Positions 58,358-64,000 of a DNA stretch of 64,000 nucleotides are shown here, piece after piece. Numbering within the stretch: position 1 is the first letter of the stretch; the number at the start of each line of letters is the position of its first letter. The translations under genes were made by a program, and so were the position numbers. The stretch comes from Neoakkermansia glycaniphila (GTDB taxonomy: Bacteria; Verrucomicrobiota; Verrucomicrobiia; Verrucomicrobiales; Akkermansiaceae): assembly GCF_001683795.1 (NCBI RefSeq), contig NZ_LIGX01000037.1, positions 25,733-89,732 on the forward strand. Reading direction: 5' to 3'. The notes under the pieces are model-generated. The model searched no databases, was not told where the DNA came from, and saw only the letters and a program-made list of their open reading frames with translations.

Positions 58358-59176
58358 ATGATGAGTGCCTTTCTGAAACAACGTGTGATGTATGAAACTC
58401 TGATGGCGTTTCTTGCCCTGTGTTCCGTCGTGTTCGCCTTTCAGGATTTGCGGGGGGTCCTCGAGCCTTGGCAGGAATGGTGCGACTGGGTGATTTGGGG
58501 CGTGTTCGTCGCGGATTATGGTGTGCGGTTGTGTTTGTCTTCCAGGAAATGGGAGTTTATCAAAGCTCACTGGATCGATTTGATCGCCATTCTTCCCTTC
58601 AATTCCTTCTGCCGAGGTATGCGTTTGTTGCGTTTTGCCCGTTTGTTGAAATTCCTCAGGGTATTGGCGGTGATGGCGCGTTTCATGGGGCGTACGCGTT
58701 CCTTTTTCGATACGAACGGGTTCAAGTACGTGTTGCTGGTGACGGCGATTGTGCTGCTCGCCGGAGGTTATTCCCTGCACCTGACGGAGAATATTTCTCT
58801 GGAAGACGGTATCTGGTGGTCGTTCGTGACGGCGGCAACGGTGGGGTACGGGGATATTGCTCCGCAATCTCTGGCCGGGAGGGTTGTCGCTATTGTAGTG
58901 ATGCTGATCGGTATCGGGTTGATCGGCATGTTTACGAGTACGGTGACGACGTTTTTCATGCATCGCCCGCGTTCGGGCGGTGTCAAGGGGGAGGCTCTGG
59001 AAGCGGTCAAACGGAATTTGGATCGTTTCGATGAGCTGTCGGAGGGCGATGTGGAGGATATTTGCCGCCTGCTGCTGGGCATGAAGAGGAATAAGCTGCC
59101 GGTCGCGGCAGGTGAAGAAGCTTCGGCCGGGCACGAAAGAGGCACGCCGCCCGGCGATGAGGGCGTGCGTGCCTGA
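58358..59176 (+). CDS. Voltage-gated-type potassium channel
   Basis: A 272-residue membrane protein with six helices. The arginine-rich S4 voltage sensor is RGMRLLRFARLLKFLRVLAVMARF (key Arg spaced by three), and the pore has the K+ selectivity filter TVGYGD in WWSFVTAATVGYGDIAP. The cytoplasmic tail (about 215-272) is charged and ends disordered. It is a Kv-type bacterial channel; gating and physiological role are unknown. It is monocistronic and convergent with the helicase gene. Confidence 0.92.
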   Translation: MMSAFLKQRVMYETLMAFLALCSVVFAFQDLRGVLEPWQEWCDWVIWGVFVADYGVRLCLSSRKWEFIKAHWIDLIAILPFNSFCRGMRLLRFARLLKFLRVLAVMARFMGRTRSFFDTNGFKYVLLVTAIVLLAGGYSLHLTENISLEDGIWWSFVTAATVGYGDIAPQSLAGRVVAIVVMLIGIGLIGMFTSTVTTFFMHRPRSGGVKGEALEAVKRNLDRFDELSEGDVEDICRLLLGMKRNKLPVAAGEEASAGHERGTPPGDEGVRA

Positions 59177-59196
59177 TGGAAGGAGGTGTTCTCGTG

Positions 59197-60474
59197 TCAG
59201 GCGGAACGCCTGCGCGATGAGCGGCGGCGGTTGTTTCTGCCTGAGGGGGAAGGATGGCGGTTGTCCCGTGTGCTGCGCCGCCCGGCGCTGCGTTCGGGGC
59301 GGGGCTGTTTCATGGCCATGCCTGCCGGAGCAGGTTTGCTGTCCTCGTGCAGGGGGATGGGATTGCCCAGCATGTTCTGCAGGGCGCTGGCGTATTTTAC
59401 TTCATCGGGGCAGCAGAGGGAGATGGCGGTGCCGGATGCTCCCGCGCGCGCCGTGCGGCCGATGCGGTGGATGTACACCTCGGGTTCGAGCGGGATGTCG
59501 TAGTTGATGACAAGGTCGATGTCCTTCACGTCGATGCCGCGTGCTGCGATATCCGTGGCGACGAGGATGGGCGTGGTACCGCTGCGGAATTCGCGGAGCA
59601 TGCGTTCGCGCGCGCCCTGGCTCTTGTCGCCGTGGATGGCGGAGGCCGGGTGCCCCTGCTTGCTGAGGAAGGTGGCGAGGCGGGAGGCGCCGTGCCGCGT
59701 GCGTGTGAAGAGCAGGGTGAGGCCGTTTTCTTCACGGTTGCGGATGAGGCTGAGAGTGGTTTCGCGTTTTTCCGCCTGGGTATCGACATGGCAGATGGTT
59801 TGTTCCACTTTTTCGGCCGTGGTAGTCGGCGGGGTGATGACGACGGTTTCCGGCTGGTGGAGCATGCTTTGCGCCAGTTTGCGGATATTGTCCGGCATGG
59901 TGGCGGAGAAGAGCTGCGTGTGCCTGCGGGCGGGGATGACGGCGGTGATTTTCCGGATGTCGGGCGCGAAGCCCATGTCCAGCATGCGGTCGGCCTCATC
60001 CAGAATGAAGGTTTCGACGTGGTTCAGATTGACCATTTTGCGGTTGAGATGGTCGATGAGCCTGCCCGGCGTGGCGACAAGGATATCCAGCCCTCTGGCG
60101 AGGAGTTTTTCCTGCGGGGTGTAGCCGACTCCGCCGAAGACGACGGCGGAGCGGATGTCGAGTCCTTTACCGTAGGCGACGATGTTGTCGTGGATCTGGG
60201 CGGCCAGTTCTCGCGTGGGGCTGAGGATGAGGGCACGGACACAGTGGGGGCGGAGCTGCTGCCTGTCTTCCGCGAGGAGTTGGAGCAGGGGGAGGGCGAA
60301 AGCCGCCGTTTTGCCGGTGCCCGTCTGGGCGAGTCCCATGATGTCTTTCTTTTGAAGGAGGATGGGAATGCAGGCTTGCTGGATCGGTGTCGGAGTCTGA
60401 TATTGAAGTTTCTCCAGTTGGCGGAGAAGAGGAGCCTTCAGACCGAGCTCCTGAAATGATGTGGATAAATCCAT
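59197..60474 (-). CDS. DEAD-box RNA helicase, RhlE type
   Basis: A 425-residue helicase. Motifs in order: Q (FQELGLKAPLLRQLEKLQYQTPTPIQ region), I AQTGTGKT, Ia PTRELAAQ, Ib ATPGRL, II DEAD, III SAT, V ATDIAARGIDV, VI HRIGRTARAG, then a basic Arg/Ser-rich tail (RRSTRDNRHPSPSGRNNRRRSSRRRSA in part). RhlE-type helicases remodel rRNA and mRNA, often in the cold. The frame runs 72 codons further upstream but the family N-terminus is MDLSTSFQEL. A -10-like TACAAT lies 5 nt before the ATG without a clear -35. Confidence 0.93.
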   Translation of the reverse strand: MDLSTSFQELGLKAPLLRQLEKLQYQTPTPIQQACIPILLQKKDIMGLAQTGTGKTAAFALPLLQLLAEDRQQLRPHCVRALILSPTRELAAQIHDNIVAYGKGLDIRSAVVFGGVGYTPQEKLLARGLDILVATPGRLIDHLNRKMVNLNHVETFILDEADRMLDMGFAPDIRKITAVIPARRHTQLFSATMPDNIRKLAQSMLHQPETVVITPPTTTAEKVEQTICHVDTQAEKRETTLSLIRNREENGLTLLFTRTRHGASRLATFLSKQGHPASAIHGDKSQGARERMLREFRSGTTPILVATDIAARGIDVKDIDLVINYDIPLEPEVYIHRIGRTARAGASGTAISLCCPDEVKYASALQNMLGNPIPLHEDSKPAPAGMAMKQPRPERSAGRRSTRDNRHPSPSGRNNRRRSSRRRSA

Positions 60475-60869
60475 AGATGATTGTATTTGATGAGCGGCGT
60501 CTTCCTCGACGAACATCGGAGGGGTACTCGGAAACAATGCCTGCATGGCAGGAGAAAGGAACAAGAACCGGGCCGAAAGGCTCAATACGGAAACGCCCGT
60601 ATCCCGAAAACCACAAGCGCACGAAAAAGTGTGCATCCATTCAATCAGCGGGAACGTGAGTATTGAAACACATTTCGGGCGGCATGTCACGGGTAATCGG
60701 AGAAAGTCGTGACATGTGGGTCTTTTGTTATTTATAATTCATTGATGGCTAAAGTGATGGATTGCAATATGATCGGTATTGCGAGAGCGCGGGTCGTTTT
60801 ACTGCCTATGAAAACGGTCTTTTTCGTGTGAATTATTGCCTATTTTTCGATGGAAAACGACCGATTGAG
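60475..60869. other. Non-coding region with a hairpin, about 400 bp
   Basis: No gene is visible between the helicase start and the DUF3592 promoter. It contains a 9-bp stem CATGTCACG/CGTGACATG (60683-60691, 60708-60716) followed by TCTTTTGTTATTTATAAT, and short CGTTTT/AAAACG repeats near 60795-60865. It could hold a long helicase leader on the minus strand or a small RNA; nothing proves either. Confidence 0.4.
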
Positions 60870-60905
60870 TTGACTTTTTTCTAACCGTCGGGTAGATTTT
60901 TCCAT
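60870..60905 (+). promoter_or_regulatory. Near-leaderless promoter of the DUF3592 pair
   Basis: -35 TTGACT (60870-60875, 5 of 6), 17-bp spacer, -10 TAGATT (60893-60898), predicted start 60905, leader 3 nt. Confidence 0.65.
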
Positions 60906-60907
60906 CT

Positions 60908-61732
60908 ATGAAACCGTCGGAGTTCAGGAAAAAGAAGAAATATTGCAGGAGCAAGGCAGGGATGCTGGTGAGCATTGTTGTGACTGGCTGTCTGTTGGCT
61001 TTTGTCGGGTGGCTGTATGCGGGAGAGATCGAAGAGGCATGGAGGAGCCGCCAGGCACTTGAATGGAACGAGGTGCCGGCGACCGTGACGGGATACCATG
61101 AGAAAACGGGGCGGTACGGCTCCTATGTTTTATGGTGTGAATATGTTTATGGCAATCAGGTGTATGAGACTTGCTCCATGGGCTATGGCGAAGACGATAA
61201 AGCCTTGTACGAAAGAGGGATGAAGGATGGCGAGGTGACGGCTTACGTGAATCCGGACAATCCGGAAGATTCCATTCTGTCTGCCGGAATCAATCAGGAC
61301 GGCTGGATCAATCTGGCTCTCTGGACTGCGGTAGTCGCTTCGCTGGGGTGGGCTCTGGTGCGTGAAATGCGCATTTTCCGCAGGCGTTTCTACGATGCGG
61401 AGTACAAAAAGCAAACGGCCCTGTATCTGGAGGGCGAGGAACCGCGCATGTGCCTGTGGAGCAGGTGGGAATCTCTGGATGGCGTGTTTCTGTGCCTGAC
61501 GGAGAAGATCCGCAATTATGTGCGGATCGAAGAAGGCAGCAATCCCTTGAATGGCGTGGCCGTCTGTTCCGGCAACAATGGAGCGTTCTTTCTGGTGACG
61601 GAGAAGGATATCGACCATGAAGAGGCCGTGTATTCTCCCGAGATGACGCGCGAAGAGGTGGAACGCTGGTTTGCGGATTATGAGAGCGGCGAACCGCTTG
61701 GGCGGTTGATCGAAGGGTGGAAGAAGGTATAG
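60908..61732 (+). CDS. DUF3592-type membrane protein, copy 1
   Basis: A 274-residue protein with a basic N-terminus, a membrane helix (SIVVTGCLLAFVGWLYAG, about 22-39), a DUF3592-like extracytoplasmic beta domain (WNEVPATVTGYHEKTG, YVYGNQVYETCSMGYG, VTAYVNPDNPEDSIL), a second helix (about 137-157) and a cytoplasmic C-terminal domain of about 110 residues. The next gene, 6 nt downstream, is a diverged paralogue with the same layout. Function unknown. Confidence 0.78.
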   Translation: MKPSEFRKKKKYCRSKAGMLVSIVVTGCLLAFVGWLYAGEIEEAWRSRQALEWNEVPATVTGYHEKTGRYGSYVLWCEYVYGNQVYETCSMGYGEDDKALYERGMKDGEVTAYVNPDNPEDSILSAGINQDGWINLALWTAVVASLGWALVREMRIFRRRFYDAEYKKQTALYLEGEEPRMCLWSRWESLDGVFLCLTEKIRNYVRIEEGSNPLNGVAVCSGNNGAFFLVTEKDIDHEEAVYSPEMTREEVERWFADYESGEPLGRLIEGWKKV

Positions 61733-61738
61733 CACACG

Positions 61739-62551
61739 ATGTCTCGTGCCCGGCAAAAACGAACGGAACAACCGGCGAAAACGTCTTTGGGAAGAGTGCT
61801 CCTCGCAGGGGCGCTTTCCCTTGTTGCCCTGATTGTGGCAGGCGCGCTGACGGTGGGGCAGTGCCTCATGTACGGCAACAGCTCATGGAAGGAAGTCCCT
61901 GCCCGGATCGTCGAATGCAAGGAGGGTAACGTAAAAAAACCGTGCCGTGTGGTTTGCCGGTATGAGGTGGACGGGCAATGGTATGAAACTGCCACGCTGG
62001 GGCTCGGAGAATCGGGAAAGGATTTGTACAACAGGGTTTCTGCATCGCGAAGCATGGCTGTTTACGTTCATCCCGATGATCCGTCGCGCGCCGTCATGTC
62101 GCGAGGGGTTCATTGGACTTACTGGCTGCCGCCGGGAGTAATCCTGCTCATGGGAGTATGGGGGATGATGCATACCGGAAAAAGGTGGAATGCCTACAAA
62201 AAGCGCGAACTCGAAGGCGGATTTGCCAAAGCCAACCGGCATTACCTTTTTCGTGCCGAACCGAGGCGTTGCATGTGGAAACGCTTAGGCACCATGGAGG
62301 CTTCTCTGGAAGCATTGAAGGCAGGAAAAGTCGATGGCATTGTCGTCGAGGATGAGAACCACGCCGGGGACGGGTTCACCATCCAATACCTTGAAGATGG
62401 CATGTTTTATCTCTCGGTGGAGAAGGATGTCGATGGTGAAGCTACGGTGATTTCTCCCAATGTATCGCTGGAAGAGATACGGAGTTTTTGCCGTGAATAC
62501 GAAGCCGGGAAACCCTTGCGCGATTTGATACGCGGCTGGGACGAAGCCTGA
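61739..62551 (+). CDS. DUF3592-type membrane protein, copy 2
   Basis: A 270-residue paralogue of the preceding protein: helix at about 17-40, DUF3592-like domain (WKEVPARIVECKEGN, CRYEVDGQWYETATLGLG, MAVYVHPDDPSRAVM), second helix near 133-150, and a C-terminal domain ending LEEIRSFCREYEAGKPLRDLIRGWDE, matching REEVERWFADYESGEPLGRLIEGWKK of copy 1. The shared C-terminal part is not usual for DUF3592 and looks specific to this pair. It ends 2 nt from the convergent gene. Confidence 0.78.
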   Translation: MSRARQKRTEQPAKTSLGRVLLAGALSLVALIVAGALTVGQCLMYGNSSWKEVPARIVECKEGNVKKPCRVVCRYEVDGQWYETATLGLGESGKDLYNRVSASRSMAVYVHPDDPSRAVMSRGVHWTYWLPPGVILLMGVWGMMHTGKRWNAYKKRELEGGFAKANRHYLFRAEPRRCMWKRLGTMEASLEALKAGKVDGIVVEDENHAGDGFTIQYLEDGMFYLSVEKDVDGEATVISPNVSLEEIRSFCREYEAGKPLRDLIRGWDEA

Positions 62552-62553
62552 GC

Positions 62554-63465
62554 TTATGTTTCCGTCGGCGTGATCATGCCGGCAGAGACATCCTTGATGA
62601 AGCGAAAGGTGATGACCGAGGCATAGGGCTTCGGGATGTCATGCGCATCGGATGTATTCGCATCCGGTACGGTGTTCGCATGGCAACTTGTTTCCGGTTG
62701 CTGTTCGGAAAGAGCGGCTACCGTTTCCAGTAATCGGATGATTCCGTTGCGGTTGGCATCCAGCATCAACGTTCCGGGATAATCCTTTATTTGGATTTCG
62801 CCGTAGATGTCATCTACCGGGGCATGGGAGAAGTTGTAGAAGCCGCAGGGCGTATAATCGTCTCCGGAAGAAGGTTGAATGGAAGTTTCGTCCGGACAGC
62901 CGAATTCATGGTCGTACTTCGGTATAAGGCTCGTGAGCCAGTATTCGAGTACTTCTTTTCCGTACTGATTCAATGTGATGACAACGTGATCATAGGCACT
63001 GTTGTGCTCGACATTGATCAAGCAGATATCTTCGGATTCTTGGGATGGTGGTGAGGTCGCTGGGACGGATGGCGGCCGTTTTGCGATTGTTGCGACCTTG
63101 CCGATCCACAGAGAAACAGCCAGAAGGCAAGGCGTCGTAAGAATGAGGAATCCGGTTCCGCATATATCGGCTTTCTCTGGGAATACCAGCCATGCATGAG
63201 TGATGCACCATGAAGCGATGCCCCAGGGAAGGAATGACAGAAGAGAGATAGACAGTTGCTGGACGATGCGGAGCTTGGGTGTTCGCGTATGCTTTTTCCA
63301 ACGGATCAGCAGCCACCAGAGCGGGAGGACGGGTAGAGTCCAAATGGCGAAGTTGGTGAGCAGGAAAAGACTGTATTTGTTATTTTTGGAGTCCTCCCGC
63401 AGGATGGAGACGATGAAGAATGCGAGTAGTGGGTAAGTGTATCTGCGTTTTGGGGAGAAGGGCAT
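62554..63465 (-). CDS. Membrane protein of unknown function
   Basis: A 303-residue protein with about four hydrophobic segments in the first 130 residues (YPLLAFFIVSIL, FAIWTLPVLPLWWLLI, LSFLPWGIASWCITHAWLVF, GFLILTTPCLLAVSLWIG) and a soluble C-terminal domain (LINVEHNSAYDHVVITLNQYG, FYNFSHAPVDDIYGEIQIKDYPG). No family recognised. The start is the ATG at 63465; eleven codons further out are open but precede the predicted transcription start. Confidence 0.68.
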   Translation of the reverse strand: MPFSPKRRYTYPLLAFFIVSILREDSKNNKYSLFLLTNFAIWTLPVLPLWWLLIRWKKHTRTPKLRIVQQLSISLLSFLPWGIASWCITHAWLVFPEKADICGTGFLILTTPCLLAVSLWIGKVATIAKRPPSVPATSPPSQESEDICLINVEHNSAYDHVVITLNQYGKEVLEYWLTSLIPKYDHEFGCPDETSIQPSSGDDYTPCGFYNFSHAPVDDIYGEIQIKDYPGTLMLDANRNGIIRLLETVAALSEQQPETSCHANTVPDANTSDAHDIPKPYASVITFRFIKDVSAGMITPTET

Positions 63466-63470
63466 GGGGT

Positions 63471-63506
63471 AGGCGGTACTATGCCTTTGCCGTGCCAATC
63501 AGTCAA
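63471..63506 (-). promoter_or_regulatory. Promoter of the membrane protein gene, short leader
   Basis: Minus strand: -35 TTGACT (63506-63501), 17-bp spacer, -10 CATAGT (63483-63478), predicted start 63471, leader 6 nt. Confidence 0.55.
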
Positions 63507-63686
63507 GCTTGCGATGCGGGAGACACAGATTCCACGGATGTTCACAGATGGGACTGAGGTGTATCCGGCCTCTGATGGGATAATAGGTGAAATGAAATAA
63601 TAATTTGTTTTATTGCAATATTTTAAATGTATTTCAAAATGATGATTGTTGAGTGAAATCGGTGTTCATCTGTGGCCCCAACAGAG

Positions 63687-64000
63687 TCAGAAGCATGCTG
63701 TGCCGAGCGTGAAGAGGGCGGTAGCGGTGCAGGTGGCGGCGTACATGAGGACGATGGAGCGGGAGAGGTCGCCGGGGAGGGCGTCCATGCGGCCTTCACC
63801 GATGTAGGGGTAGGGGGCGGGGATGCCTTTGTAGGCGACGGGGCCGCCGAGTTTGAGGCCGAGGGCTCCGGCGAAGGCGGCTTCGCTCCACGCGGAGTTG
63901 GGGCTGGCATGGGCGGAGCGGTATTTCCAGCCGATGGAGAGGGAGCGGCGGCTGCGCATGCCGGGCATGGGGAGGCAGGAGAGGGCGATGAGGGGGAGAG
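63687..64000 (-). CDS. cbiB: Adenosylcobinamide-phosphate synthase CbiB/CobD (N-terminus beyond window)
   Basis: The last 104 codons of a CbiB-type membrane protein. The family signature is clear: WKYRSAHASPNSAWSEAAFAGALGLKLGGPVAYKG (given here as AHASPNSAWSEAAFAGALG and LGGPVAYKG), then PYIGEG and a closing hydrophobic helix (SIVLMYAATCTATALFTLG). CbiB attaches the aminopropanol arm to cobyric acid in cobalamin assembly. An ATG at 63968 is internal: the frame remains open and CbiB-like to the right edge. Confidence 0.88.
   Translation of the reverse strand, partial: LPLIALSCLPMPGMRSRRSLSIGWKYRSAHASPNSAWSEAAFAGALGLKLGGPVAYKGIPAPYPYIGEGRMDALPGDLSRSIVLMYAATCTATALFTLGTACF

Noticed and set aside
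1..64000. Prophage, transposon, CRISPR or integrated island
   Set aside because: No integrase, transposase, terminase, regularly spaced repeats or att-like duplications were seen, and base composition is even apart from short AT-rich intergenic gaps.

Overview
The window looks like a chromosomal segment of a Verrucomicrobiota bacterium close to Akkermansia. The signs are three exported proteins with PEP-CTERM-type tails ending in arginine runs, many mucin-glycan enzymes (GH109, GH27, a GH95-like enzyme, sialate O-acetylesterase, an N-acetylhexosamine kinase cassette), a double-length UvrA, and moderately high GC with large spurious antisense reading frames. The species cannot be fixed from sequence alone. 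I see no rRNA, tRNA, CRISPR array, insertion sequence or prophage.

Layout. 1-5.4 kb (minus): lipoprotein, M23 peptidase, TPR protein, then argJ cut by the left edge. 5.6-13.5 kb: tandem-fused uvrA facing uvrC. 13.6-21.7 kb (plus): envelope run exbB, exbD, a secreted exbD duplicate, a TPR protein, a class A PBP-like glycosyltransferase with a degenerate transpeptidase domain, then suhB-like, ispF and pncC. 21.9-24.4 kb: two PEP-CTERM proteins, one an SGNH hydrolase. 24.5-28.5 kb (minus): nadA, midA-like, thiS, mutL. 28.8-31 kb: PA14-like protein, mntP, lipocalin, small acetyltransferase. 31-35 kb: divergent sialate O-acetylesterase and GH95-like enzyme. 35.2-41.6 kb: VIT/vWA pair, a secreted TolC-like helical-repeat protein and two paralogous secreted proteins of unknown family. 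41.7-46.3 kb: proC, SWIM protein and a nucleotidyltransferase, kinase, epimerase operon. 46.4-48.3 kb: ATPase plus PD-(D/E)XK-like nuclease pair. 48.3-54.1 kb: murA, GH109, D,D-carboxypeptidase, GH27. 54.2-64 kb: dynamin-like GTPase, MFS transporter, a PEP-CTERM gene broken by an amber codon, potassium channel, RhlE-type helicase, DUF3592 pair, a membrane protein, and cbiB cut by the right edge.

How the genes fit together. GH109, GH27, the GH95-like enzyme and the esterase can strip caps from host mucin O-glycans. Released N-acetylhexosamine could be phosphorylated, activated with UTP and epimerised by the 43.3-46.3 kb operon. The 13.6-19.9 kb block serves envelope energisation and peptidoglycan synthesis together with murA and the peptidases.

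The most striking pattern is regulatory. In at least a dozen transcription units a good sigma-70-type promoter ends so close to the ATG that the predicted 5' leader is only 0-6 nt, and Shine-Dalgarno motifs are rare. This suggests widespread leaderless mRNAs and it decides several start codons. Other leads are the degenerate transpeptidase, the anchorless ExbD duplicate, a MutL without its endonuclease motif, the ATPase-nuclease pair, and a 16-bp palindrome shared by two promoter regions.
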